A DNA stretch of 43,567 nucleotides, from positions 10,360 to 53,926 of the forward strand of contig JAAAIG010000174.1 of the NCBI GenBank assembly GCA_015852425.1. The letters are read 5' to 3'. The DNA is from Gryganskiella cystojenkinii. Its lineage: Eukaryota > Mortierellomycota > Mortierellomycetes > Mortierellales > Mortierellaceae. This document shows, piece after piece, positions 32,919 to 43,567 of the stretch. How positions within the stretch are numbered: the first letter of the stretch is position 1; each line of letters opens with the position of its first letter. Position numbers and translations under genes: made by a program. The notes beneath the pieces are model-generated. The model saw only the letters and a program-made list of their open reading frames with translations. It made no database searches and was not told the origin of the DNA.

Positions 32919-35294
32919 ATGCATCCGAGCACGATTCCCTCACCGGATGCATCGCTTCCAGGGATTGGTACGTGTTGAGCTCTTTGCAACACAGAGACGG
33001 TTATTCTGCAAGCCTCCTACATCCCCGCGGTGCTATTTTTTTTCTTTCTCCACAATTTAGGCACAAAAAAAAGGCCATGTCTCACACTCATATCTGATTT
33101 TTTTTCGACTTAGCCCATTACACTTTTCTGCGACAACTTGGTCAAGGTCGCTTCTGTGTCGTCCACCTGGGCAGACACTTTTATACCCAAAAGCTGGTAA
33201 GATTTTGTTACCCTCGTTATTCGACTACATGGACGGAGAAAGGATGTTGAGAAATAATAAGGACAGGCAAAAAAAAAACAAAAAAAAACAATGAACCTCG
33301 GCACGCACAAGGAACAGGAGACAGGGTTGATGCGATGATGACGAACATAGGGAGAAAAGTATAAAAGAAAAACGTGTTTTTTCCAAGGGCAAGGAGACAG
33401 GACAAAGACAAGGACAAAAGCCGTACACATTCCGCATTCCCAACCCACATCGGCGATACCCCCAAAAAACTTGGCTCGTCCGCTACACCATCGTACCATC
33501 CAGGAAACGACCCCCCTTCCCTTCCTCTCCCTACTTCACCCCGCATCTTGTTATGTTGACATATGCACTCATATTGAGATTGGACATTTCTTTTTTTTCT
33601 CTTTCCCGCTGTTAGTATGCGGTCAAGATTATTGACAAGCAAGCACACAAGGTTGATATCCTTCTCCGACTTCGCCGTGAGATCGAACTCATGGAGTCAC
33701 TCGATCACCCAAATATTGTCAAGCTTCATGAAGTAATCGAGACCCAGTTCTCGATCTATGTCTGCATGGAATATGTCGAAGGTACATTGAAAGAAAAAAG
33801 AAACACAATCGGCACAGCAAATTGCAATCAGCCTCCAAAATAACTTGTTTATTTGGCGCTTCCTTTGTTTTTGATCATCGTTCTTTTGCTTGCATTTGAT
33901 TGCTCACCTTATTTCACCTTCACTTTTCACATAACGAAAAACCGTAACGTAGGATGCAGTCTAGAGCAACATCTCAAAGAACATCGCGAGGGCAAGATCT
34001 TAGAAAAGGATGCGCGCAGAATCACTCGTGAGCTTGCCAATGCCGTCTCACATTGTCACTCCCGATTCGTGGTCCACCGGGATATCAAACCTGCCAATGT
34101 CCTTATCACCCATAGTGGCAAGGTCATGCTCATCGACTTTGGGCTCGGCAATACCTTCTCACACCGATCTAGACTCAATACTATCTGCGGTATGTCACCC
34201 TTTTTTTGAAAAAAGAAAAAAAAAAGTTATCAGTGGTGGCTTAATGCTGACCATCGGTTTATGGATTGACTCTTAACAATAACTCTTTGTTTTTGCATTC
34301 AGGTTCACTACCTTATTACTCTCCAGAGATTGCTCGCGGGTCAAATTACACAGGACCAGAAGTCGACATTTGGTGTCTTGGTGTAGTCCTTTACCGGATG
34401 GTCGTTGGTCGAGATCCCTTTATTGGCGCTACGAAACGCGACGTCAAAGCCTTAATTATGCAAGGGACGTTTCGGCCACCTTCGAATCTCAGTAAGCCCC
34501 TTCAAGCGACGCTGATGAAACTCCTTGCACCCGAGAGCAGTCAACGACGTAATCTCAGCATCTTGGAAAACGACCCCTGGCTCCACGAGGACCCCAAGGA
34601 TCAACTACCACCTTTCTTGTCCGAAGACCGAGGCATGTCCGAGAACTCTCGACTCAGTGGGACAACCCTGATCCGTCAACCCTCTAAACATACCTGCAAG
34701 AGGCACTCGACCTCGGACAGTTATTACTATGGCAAGAATGGGTCTCTTCTCGGCAGTCGATCTCTTCTTGAAGATATTGGTGGTAACGGCCAGGTCTGGC
34801 AACTTGACAGGTCCCAGCCACGGTTCCATAAGAGTCGGATCAGACTAGTCCCCGGCCCTTGTGCAGAGGACGATCTCTTGTTCAGGAAGGACGTTGACCT
34901 GAGTCTGTTGCAGTTTTTGATGCCGATCCTGTGGAGTTGTCGCGTATCTTATTACTTGCACTCGACTTCGAGAATCCTATGTGGGACCAGTTTTAACAGA
35001 GATTCGTCCTCATCCGCTACACAGCCGACGATAGCACTTTACAAGATTGTGCAGCATCTCGGAGCTGTGATGACCGGTTCCTTGACAGAATCGCCGACGA
35101 GTCCAAAGTCGTCGTTGAATGTTCGTTCGGGTGTGTTCTCGATCGATATTGTGAAGGAGAGAGGCAAGGGTAAAAAAGGTTATCTCTTGATTGTCAAGCG
35201 CCTCTTTGGCTCTTCCAGCACCGCTCAGCACTTCAAGAGATTGTTCCTCCACAACGCTGCTCCTCGTGATCAGATCGGAGCGACATTTGTTTAA
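32919..35294 (+). CDS. Ser/Thr protein kinase, CAMK/AMPK-related with KA1-like C-terminus
   Basis: Five exons: 32919-32967, 33114-33196, 33616-33781, 33953-34189 and 34303-35294, total 508 aa. The kinase domain begins about residue 19. It has the glycine loop LGQGRFCVV (25-33), AVKIIDK (Lys48), VHRDIKPANVLI (HRD 141-143), LIDFGLGN (DFG 161-163) and YYSPEIARG as the APE-equivalent. The activation loop carries a Thr (LNTICGSLPYYSPE) of the kind phosphorylated by LKB1-like kinases. A Ser-rich linker follows. The last ~100 residues (IVQHLGAVMTG, then VFSIDIVKERGKGKKGYLL and HFKRLFL) resemble a KA1 membrane-binding domain, as in MARK/Kin1 kinases, which act in polarity and septation. It is much shorter than yeast Kin1. 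Assignment to Kin1, Hsl1 or another subgroup is not settled. Confidence 0.9.
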
Positions 35295-35741
35295 ATATTC
35301 CCCAGTTCTTATCGTACCTTGCAGTGCTAACACCTTGTAACATACTGTAATAAATAATTCTAGCCAACAGTCTTGGGTCGTAGGCGACTACATTATGAAG
35401 TGAGAGTAACGACCCGTTGGGAACGTGTTTCTTCCAGAGTATGCTCGGTGGAGAATGATAAAAAGGAGACTGTTCGGTGCTGCTCTCAATCTCAAAAGAG
35501 ATGAAGGCAATTATGAGCAGCTAAAACAAGCCAGAAACCCGCGAGAGCAACCAGAGATGAGACTTCCTTTTTTTTTTTTTTATATTTTTTCTTTCCTTCT
35601 TCTTTTCCATCATCTCCATTGTCCTTGTTCCACCTCTCCATTTCATCAAACACTCGTTCCATTCAACACTCCCGCACTTTCCCGCTCTTTTATTTAACCC
35701 TCACCTCCAACCGACACACGTAACATCTCTTTACAGGCACA
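35295..35741. other. Intergenic region between kinase and septin genes
   Basis: The kinase 3' UTR contains TAATAAATAATTC near 35349-35361, a likely poly(A) signal. A T-rich stretch near 35569-35590 and a CT-rich leader up to the septin ATG follow. No gene was seen. Confidence 0.5.
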
Positions 35742-38407
35742 ATGGCATCTGAAGTCCGTAAGTGACACCACTCTGTTTTCCTATCAAACACATATGCATG
35801 CCCATCCTTCCTTTTGTATCGTTCTACCTCAGTGTCACACACGACCGTTGCGCCTTTAGTATTTTTGCAACTTGAACATGCACACATACAATCACTCCCG
35901 ACATTGATGCAAACACGCCGACATCTCTCACTTTTTTTTCCAAACACAATAGCCCTTCCATTGACCCCTCCTGTCAACAAGGCAAGTTCGACCTTAACCA
36001 GGCTCTGAATACCAACCTAAAGAGAAAAAAAAAAAACCTCCGTCTTCTCTGGGACTGCAGCTCTCCCTTTCCCTTGTTTCCTTTCTCAGACCTCCCAGTC
36101 CCTCTTTCTTATGCTGCCTCCTGCCCTTCCCAACAACACCTCCTTGAGCGCCTTGTTTTCCTTTTCGACCTTTTCCTGGCGTGTTCATTCGGCTCAATGG
36201 ATCCCGAAGCAACAGTTTGATGTTTTACTTGTTAACTAGGGAACAGACAAAAAGTTGATTTCGAACCTTCGAGAGGGAATGACGACCTAGGCCAGTTCCT
36301 TCTCATGAGCCAACGAAAACCCAAACGAACAGGGACTGGTCCTCATCATGAAAAATGAGCTCGGCATGTTAGGAAACGAGGGGCATTGTTTTTCTTTTTC
36401 TATTCGCTCATGGACACCAATGAGCGGGACTGAACAACTGCATACGTTCCTCCAGGACCGTACCAGTCCCTGTGGTGGTTTACGAGAACGGGACAGTTGA
36501 GAACGATTTTCAAGAACTAACGGTCATTTATGTTTTTTATTTTTCTATCAGTCGTTGATGAACGGTGCCCTCCGCAAGAAGCTTCAGGGCTATGTCGGTT
36601 TTGCCAACTTGCCCAACCAAGTCCATCGCAAGTCGGTCAAGAAGGGTTTCAACTTTACCATCATGGTTGTTGGTAAGTCCAGTCCTTTCCTCTCGTTACA
36701 TTATCCCCGCGAAGAAGAGCAAAGGAGGAGGCCTGCAAATTACCCACACAAATCCCACACAGTCGCCCTGTGGAATCTTTCCCGTGAGATTTTGCGTGCA
36801 GGAGGGAACGGGCTCGCATCCATCTTTGGAGAGTATTAATAAATCATTTTTGGCGCATGTTTGATGTCCGAGAGGAGACGTGTAACTCGGATCAGATCCA
36901 GCACAAGAAATCATACGGCAGCCAGGCAGCGCAAAAGTCTAGGCGCTCTGCAGAGACGTCAAGAATACAGAATACCGTCGAGCTGACTCAGACGGGAGGG
37001 AGGGGAGGGGAACACAAAACCAAGGGGTCCTTCCTGCATTTTTGCACCGCACGATCCCTTTCTCTTAGCCCTTGCCTGATTTTGATCCCTTTTTGTGTTT
37101 CTGAATAGGTGAATCCGGTTTGGGCAAGTCCACGCTTGTCAACACTCTTTTCAACGCCCCGTTGTACCCTCCCAAGGAACACGTTCCCTTGACGGGTGAG
37201 AGCCCCAAGACTGTTGGCATCCAGGTCTTGAACACTGATATTGAGGAGAATGGCGTGCGTCTGAAGCTCAATGTCGTCGATACCCCCGGATTTGGTGATT
37301 ACATCAACAACGAAGAAAGGTATTTTATTTATACCGATGGTGATCAAAGTGTCAAAATCATGTGTTGATGACTTCCGACGCTAATTCTCTTTCACATCGC
37401 CATAGCTGGAAACCCATCTTGGAAACGATTGAGAGCCGCTTTGACGCATACCTTGAGCAGGAGAACAGAGTAAACCGCAGCAAGATTACCGACACGCGTG
37501 TCAACGCCTGCCTCTACTTTATCGCTCCCACTGGCCACTCCCTCAAGGCCTTGGATATCGAGTTCATGAAGAGATTGCACAAGAAGGTCAACTTGATCCC
37601 CGTTATCGCCAAGAGTGATACCATGACTAGCGAAGAGGTCGCCGCCTTCAAGGAAAGAGTAAGAGTTTTCTCGAAACTAGACATTGTTCGATTTATGAGC
37701 GGGAGAAGAGAACGAGAGTCTAACTCTATTTATTGACTATTTCTTCCATACTTTATTAGATTCTCTTGGATATTGCCCACCACGACATCAAGATCTACCA
37801 CGCTCAGCACTACGACTGCGACGATATCGAGACTATCAACGAGACCAAGGACGTCATGAGCAAGATTCCTTTTGCCATTGTCGGCTCCGATAGAGCCGTT
37901 GAGACTGCGGATGGTCGCCAGGTTCGTGGACGCAAGTACCCCTGGGGTGTGATTGAGGTCGATAACGAGGACCACTGCGATTTCGTCAAGCTCCGTCAAA
38001 TGCTGATTCGTACCCACATGGAGGAATTGCGCGAGTTCACAAACGATATCCATTACGAGAACTACCGTACCGAGAAGTTGTTGGCCATGGGCTACCAACA
38101 GGACAACAATGTCTTTAGAGAAGTCGACCCCTTGGCCAAGCTTGAGGAAGAGCGTGCGTTGCACGAGGCCAAGTTGGTGAAGATGGAGCAAGATATGAAG
38201 CACGTCTTCCAGCAAAAGGTTCAAGAGAAGGAGGCCAAGTTGACACAATCTGAGGCTGAGCTGTACGCGAAACACAAAGAGATGAAGGATGCGTTGGAGA
38301 AGCAGCGTCTTGATCTGGAGGAGAAGAAGAGGAGGATCGAACAAGGCCGTCCCATCACCCCAACCGATAAGCCCAAGAAAAAGGGCTTTGGTTTCGCCAA
38401 CAAGTAG
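35742..38407 (+). CDS. CDC3: Septin, Cdc3/AspB-like, with C-terminal coiled coil
   Basis: Six exons: 35742-35757, 35953-35981, 36552-36672, 37109-37319, 37406-37658 and 37760-38407, giving 425 aa. The N-terminus [15 protein letters not shown] is spread over two tiny exons. [20 protein letters not shown] is the polybasic lead-in typical of the Cdc3 group. The GTPase motifs are GESGLGKS (56-63), DTPGFGD (113-119) and AKSD (194-197). The septin unique element follows, with [19 protein letters not shown]. From about residue 335 a Glu/Lys/Gln-rich coiled coil runs to the end. Septins form hetero-oligomeric filaments at septa, tips and hyphal branches. The intron after exon 2 starts with GC (AAG then GCAAGT at 35982) and not GT; no GT donor keeps frame. 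Introns 2 and 3 are long for this window (570 and 436 bases). Confidence 0.93.
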
Positions 38408-39094
38408 ACGAGTAAAGGTTGGAACGAGCAGATTTGACGAGGTTGAGATGGAAAGGTGAAAGATTAATTAAGAGAAAAAGATCGTCTCCTCCTTGGAGCT
38501 GAGCTCTGAACAGAGAGCGACCTGTCTTTTTCTCTCTTAGTGAGTTTTTTCTGATGCTTTGTGCCTCTCTGGGAGAGGGCAGAGCAAAAGGGACCTCGTT
38601 TCATTTGTTCATTCTCTCCAAGGTCTATTGTAGTTAATTTAAACGGTAATAGCAGATAAAACGTTTTTTTCTTCAGAATCTAACCTTTGGTGCCTTAAAA
38701 AAATCCTGTGGAGTGGTCACATGATCAGCCGGGAGTGTCCGATCCAAGGACGCGATTTTTCCCTTTCAAGTGCTCTCGAGAGGGTCTGATGCCCGCGTTT
38801 TTTTTCGGGGGATGTGGACCGAGCAAAGAAAAACCTTGCACGGAAAGGGCGTTTTCACGCCTCTGAAGTGTGGAGAGTGAACCAAAGAAAGAGCTTTTTG
38901 CACCACGAAAAGAACAATTTTGGGTTACCGTAATGTTCCAGCAGGGCCGTGGTTCACCCTTTTTTCATTTTCGCCCGTCTTTTTCGAATTTTTTATTGTC
39001 AAAGCAAAGATAACATCTCTTTCTTTCTTTTTCCTTTCTCCTTTGCTCTTCTCATCACTCCTCTCACTCCTCTCTCTCACTTCCATAAACAACC
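38408..39094. other. Intergenic region between septin and PDA1
   Basis: About 690 bases. It holds the septin 3' UTR and a PDA1 promoter whose last 100 bases are CT-rich. No gene or clear TATA box was found. TTGTTCATTC and TTTAAA-type AT stretches occur near 38605-38645. Confidence 0.5.
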
Positions 39095-41055
39095 ATGTTG
39101 TCCGCACAAAAGCTTAGCCTGGCCCAGGTTGCCGCCAAGGCCTTCATCACTCCCTTGGTAAATCAGCATGGAAGAGTACCACACCCATTGATTGCATGGA
39201 CAAACAGCTCTTCCCCTACAGCATTGAACCGAATCAACTGAACCGCGTGGTTCATTTTCGATCGATATCAGATATGTCGACAAAGGCTTACATATGCAGG
39301 AAAGAAGACCTTTTCTTGTACTTCATTGACATGGACTTTGCACTTGAACCATTGCGATGTTAGAGTCTTGCCCCTACCCCCACCATAAAAAAAAAACTTC
39401 TTTGCGTAGACAGCACGAACCCCAAACAAACGGGAAGGGGAAAGAAAAAAAGTGGAGCCCAAATTCGATTTCTCTCACGGTCATCCTCATTTGCGCCGTA
39501 CAAAGAACCTATCTAACAATGGTTCTTTATCTCTGTTTTTAACAAAATTGTTACAGACCATTCGCAAGTTTGCCTCGTCCGCCGTAGCGCGCAATGTGAC
39601 CATTAACCTTCACGAGGGATCGTTCGAGTCATACAACTGTGATACCCCATCCTTGGACGTGAAAGTCACCAAGGAGGAACTCGTTCATATGTACACGAGC
39701 ATGGTTACAATGAGACGAATGGAGATGGCCTCCGATGGTCTCTACAAGGCCAAGTTGATCCGTGGTTTCTGTCACTTGTGCACTGGGCAGGTAAAGATAT
39801 CCAAAAACATTCGCGTTTGTTTTGAAATGATGTGGCTTGTCGTAATAGCCCAGAGTGATGAGATCGCGGCTGAAGCAGCAAAGACAAGGGAAGCGAAAGA
39901 CAGGCTGCGGAATTGACAGACTACAGATCCATCTATGCGTGAGAGGAAACCTTTGAAAAGTCACCAAGATCGACCTGAATTCGGGTTTATCCTCCTGATC
40001 TGATAATATGTGACCTGTATTCTGATGGTCTGCATTCTTTATCCTATTTTTTTTTTATCCGATGGCTATAATAGGAGGCTGTCGCTGTCGGTATGGAGAC
40101 TGCCTTGACTTCCCAGGACAAGATCATCACCGCTTACCGCTGCCACGGATTCACCTACATGCGCGGTGGTTCCATCACCTCGATTCTTGCTGAGCTTCTT
40201 GGACGTAAGGCCGGTATCTCTGGAGGCAAGGGTGGTTCCATGCACATGTTCACGCCCAACTTTTTTGGTGGTAACGGTATCGTTGGTGCTCAGGTACCTC
40301 TCGGTGCTGGTATCGCTTTTGCCCAAAAGTACCTCGATGAGAAGGCCGCCACTTTTGCCCTTTATGGTGATGGTGCCTCGAACCAGGGTCAGGTCTTTGA
40401 GGCCTACAACATGGCCAAGCTCTGGGACTTGCCCGCCGTCTTTGTCTGCGAGAACAACCGCTATGGTATGGGTACCGCTGCCAACCGTTCCTCTGCCAAC
40501 ACTAGCTACTTCAAGCGTGGAGACTACATTCCCGGTGTGAAGGTATCTTTTTACGACTCGCGATGACTTTTGCAAATGTTGGTTATTATATGTTCGACTT
40601 TTTTCTAATATTCTACTTATATTTGCTGCTTCGTTCTCTTTCAGGTCAACGGAATGGATGTCTTGGCTGTTCGTCAAGCCGTCGCTTATGCCAAGGAGTG
40701 GACCCTGTCGGGCAAGGGACCACTGTTGTTGGAGATGGAGACTTACAGATACGGTGGTCACTCCATGTCCGATCCCGGTACCACCTACCGTACCCGTGAG
40801 GAGATCCAGAACATGCGCTCGAACAACGATCCCATCACTGGCTTGAAGCAACGTCTCCTGGACTTGAACATGATCACTGAGGATGAGCTGAAGGCGATCG
40901 AGAAGACTGCTCGCGCCGAGGTCGACAAGGCCGTGGAGGAATCCAAGGCAAGCCCCGAGCCCGACATGAGCGAGTTCTTTACACATGTTTACCAAAAGGG
41001 TACTGAGGTCCCTTTCCTTCGTGGACGTGAGCCCGAGGAGGTCTACAGATACTAA
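39095..41055 (+). CDS. PDA1: Pyruvate dehydrogenase E1 component subunit alpha, mitochondrial
   Basis: Four exons, 39095-39157, 39557-39790, 40075-40542 and 40645-41055, give 391 aa. The first ~33 residues ([17 protein letters not shown], then [13 protein letters not shown]) form a basic, hydroxylated, acid-free mitochondrial presequence interrupted by the first intron. The thiamine-diphosphate motif is present: GDG at 197-199 and NN at 226-227. [16 protein letters not shown] contains the regulatory phosphorylation loop; S295 matches the main site targeted by PDH kinase, and the site-2 position is Thr. With the beta subunit it decarboxylates pyruvate and passes the acetyl group to E2 lipoyl domains in the mitochondrial matrix. 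Length and motif order are normal for the family. The 3' UTR has ATTAATAAAC near 41206. The first intron, 399 bases, is the longest in the gene. Confidence 0.97.
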
Positions 41056-42502
41056 CCCTCCCCCCCGATGATCCCTTGTTGTACCCCTGTCTTTTCTCAC
41101 ATCATCATCGATTAACTCAAAAACACAAAAAAAAATACGCACACGTAAACCACAAAAAAAAAAAAAGAATGAAAACACGACAACCTGCTGTCTTTATGTA
41201 GATATATTAATAAACTCGCCCATACCACCTTTTCCACGTTTCTATGAACTTTCGTCATTCATTGGTACCTGGCGTCCACCGCACAGTCTAGAGAAAGAAA
41301 AGAAGAAAGAAGGTTGCCATCTTTTTCCTCCGAAGAGCTGATACCCCAGGAAACGTGTGTTTGTGACTTCCTATTGTTTCACTCTGAAGAGCAGTCCCCT
41401 CCATGTCCAACACTCAAATTCGCAATAAGTCACCGCGCTGATTGGCTGACACGGAGCACGAAATTTCAATTGCAGGTTTCAAGACCCACTCAAAGCCCAA
41501 CCAGTGAATCGTGTTTGGTTTGCTGAACGTTCAGGGCCCGAGAGTAGGAGATAACGCAAAACCATCAAAGATCGATCGACGAAAAAGGCGCGAAGTGGAA
41601 ATCTTTCGAACCTCTTGCAGATGATGAAGACCTTTCAATGGGATTGAAGACAAACGAAGGTGTCCTTTGAGAAACGAACACGGGAAGGGAGGAGGAGTGC
41701 GGGTACAAAGGGAGGTATGTTTTAGAAAAAAGCGTGGGAGATTCTTGTCAGGCGCGAAGTCGAAGTGGAAACTGGGATCGCACCGATTTTTTTTTTTTTT
41801 TTTTGGCTATTGTGATCTCTGGACAATTTCCTGTTCCTTTGCGACTTCATACTTTCTTCGAGGCGACAAAAAATTGAGTGAAAGAAAAAGAGTGTTGAGG
41901 CGAGTTTGTGGGCAAGGTATGAAGGACGAAGAGGAGAGAGGAGGGAGAAAGACATGGGAGACAGGGGCCAGACTGAGGATCAGAACCGCAAAGAAAACAA
42001 AAAAAGAGAAAAAATTTTAAATCCAGCCGGAGGAGGATTGTGCGATGTGAGCGAGAAATGATTGAGGTTTTTTTTCTTAGTTCCTCGATGGCATGCGTTC
42101 TTGGCTGACTTGCGTGTGAGAGCAGGAGAAAAAGCATATCAAATAAATAATTGGCCTGTGGGGAGGAGGGCGACAAGGGCGTGCAACAAAGAAGAAGAAG
42201 AAGGGGGAAGCTCCCTCCCCTGTCTTTTCGAGTGGCTCTCTGACTTTGGGGGAGAAAAAGGATAGACCATGAATTCTTGGTTCAAAGTGAAAAACCCCCA
42301 TTTTTTTTTTTTTTTTTGCTTCGTTGCGTGCTTGTGAGAAAAAAAAATAAGTCAGAGATTTTTTTGAGACTTTCAAACTCCTACTGACACAAGGGCATAA
42401 AAGGACAGCAATTGATCACAATCCTTCTTTTCCCTTCTTTTTATTTTCTCTTGTTCTCCATCTCATCCCTCTCACCTCCTCTTCACACATCACCTTTCAG
42501 CC
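41056..42502. other. Long intergenic region before SAM synthetase, rich in homopolymers
   Basis: About 1.45 kb. It contains the PDA1 3' UTR, an A-tract (41155-41165), T-tracts at about 41787-41804 and 42301-42317, and the SAM synthetase promoter. Several open frames here (41667-42020, 42077-42376) are driven by homopolymers and show no domain. The last 80 bases before the ATG are CT-rich. Confidence 0.5.
42396..42404 (+). promoter_or_regulatory. TATA-like element of SAM synthetase
   Basis: CATAAAAGG lies about 100 bases upstream of the ATG at 42503 and is followed by a CT-rich leader, as expected for a strongly expressed housekeeping gene. Confidence 0.5.
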
Positions 42503-43567
42503 ATGTCCACCTTCCTTTTCACCTCCGAGTCCGTCGGCGAGGGTCACCCCGGTAGGTTACTTTCTAACGAGTCTTGTCTATATTTTACTGTTCACTCTTC
42601 TTTTTTCTCTTCTTTTTCTTCATTGCTTCTTCGTGATCAAGAATCGGAAAAAAAAATTGATCCCTTTCCAGCTGCGCGGACGAAAACAAACAACGAGTGC
42701 AAGGAGTCAGAGCCTTGAGCCAGGATTTTTTTTTCCCCTTTTTTCCCCCCCGGATCCGACTCGTTCACTCTTTTTCACCCATGATCAACTTTTTTTTTTT
42801 CACGTTCTTTTTCCGTCTCTTGTATTTTACACTGTCGACTAACATTCACGTTCTCACTCTCGATAATCTTTATCTAGACAAGATCTGCGATCAGGTCTCT
42901 GACGCCATTTTGGATGCCTGCCTCGAGCAGGACCCCATGTCCAAGGTCGCTTGCGAGACTGCCGCCAAGACCGGTATGATCATGGTTCTCGGTGAGATCA
43001 CCACCAAGGCCCAGTTGGATTACCAGAAGATTATTCGTAACACCATCAAGAACATTGGATACGATGACTCCTCCAAGGGTTTCGACTACAAGACCTGCAA
43101 CGTTCTTGTCGCCATCGAGCAGCAGTCCCCCGATATCTACCAGGGTCTCGTTCAGAAGGGATTCAACGTCGAGGATATCGGTGCCGGTGATCAGGGTATC
43201 ATGTTCGGTTACGCTACCGATGAGACCCCCGAGCTCATGCCCTTGACCTTGACCTTGTCTCACAAGCTCAACAAGAAGATGGCTGATGGTCGTCGTGACG
43301 GTACCCTCCCTTTCCTCCGTCCCGATTCCAAGACCCAGGTCACCATCGAGTACAAGAACGAGGGTGGTGCTTTGGTCCCCCTCCGTGTCCACACCGTCGT
43401 CATCTCTGTCCAGCACTCTGCTGATGTCGATAACGAGACCCTCCGTCGTGTCCTCAAGGAGGAGGTCATTGAGAAGGTCATCCCCGCCAAGTACCTCACT
43501 CCCGAGACCGTCTACCATCTCCAGCCCTCTGGCAAGTTCATCATTGGTGGTCCCCAGGGTGATGCCG
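42503..43567 (+). CDS. SAM2: S-adenosylmethionine synthetase (5' part, cut by the window end)
   Basis: Exon 1 (42503-42551) encodes [16 protein letters not shown]. After a 326-base GT-AG intron exon 2 starts at 42878 ([20 protein letters not shown]) and stays open to the last base of the window, so about 246 of an expected ~385-395 residues are present. Seen motifs are the methionine/ATP-binding [22 protein letters not shown], the catalytic [15 protein letters not shown], and [21 protein letters not shown] is the start of the conserved P-loop-like segment near the cut. The enzyme makes SAM from methionine and ATP in the cytosol, supplying methyltransferases such as Rrp8. Fungi often have one or two copies, so the SAM1/SAM2 naming is nominal. 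Codon use is strongly biased towards C-ending codons, suggesting high expression. Confidence 0.97.

Noticed and set aside
36325..36470. GGGACTGGT / ACCAGTCCC inverted repeat in septin intron 2
   Set aside because: Nine pairs with a ~110-base loop in a 570-base intron is near chance; no transcript feature supports it.
40066..41178. 370-aa open frame on the minus strand
   Set aside because: It lies antisense to the PDA1 exons and is a by-product of their strong codon bias; it has no domain of its own.
42874..43518. 214-aa open frame on the minus strand
   Set aside because: Antisense shadow of the SAM synthetase exon; low-complexity Leu/Gly/Asp content.

Overview
This is nuclear DNA of an early-diverging fungus, most likely of the Mortierella group. 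Genes are intron-rich, with short GT-AG introns and some very small exons. They encode fungal proteins such as Rad7 and a Cdc3-type septin, and also an animal-style anoctamin. The phylum is an inference from gene structure and protein flavour; no marker gene here proves it. I see no tRNA, rRNA, CRISPR array, plasmid or intact transposon.

Layout. 1-6 kb: RRP8 (rRNA base methyltransferase) and MED22 (Mediator) on +, then an unrecognised serine-rich protein on -. 6.3-11.3 kb: a large seven-exon orphan on + with two CxxC-pair zinc-finger-like elements and a Myb/SANT-like segment. 11.5-15.4 kb: ribosomal protein uS17 (-) and the nucleotide-excision-repair protein Rad7 (+), divergent from a 374-bp shared promoter. 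15.4-19.1 kb: a disturbed stretch with a 10-N assembly gap, a frame-broken minus-strand gene, short tandem duplications, a diverged ~189-bp repeat, hairpins and an orphan exon. 20.3-26.0 kb: a NAD(P)-binding Rossmann protein and a calcium-site-bearing anoctamin. 26.3-31.8 kb: a 14-TM-type MFS exporter and an alpha/beta hydrolase ending in a possible peroxisomal signal, both on -. 32.9-43.6 kb: a KA1-type Ser/Thr kinase, the septin, pyruvate dehydrogenase E1 alpha, and the 5' part of S-adenosylmethionine synthetase, all on +.

The genes are mostly independent housekeeping units, not a cluster. Loose themes are ribosome production (RRP8, uS17), transcription and repair (MED22, RAD7, perhaps the zinc/Myb orphan), polarity and septation (kinase, septin) and central metabolism (PDA1, SAM synthetase). 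The SAM synthetase makes the methyl donor that Rrp8 uses, but nothing suggests the two are linked.

Exon coordinates were built by hand from splice consensus plus frame continuity. In the genes called with high confidence every junction keeps frame from ATG to stop. The least certain are the anoctamin N-terminus and everything between 15.5 and 19.1 kb. No exciting new system is proven. The best leads are the zinc/Myb orphan, the anoctamin with an intact calcium site, and the decayed 15.5-19.1 kb block.
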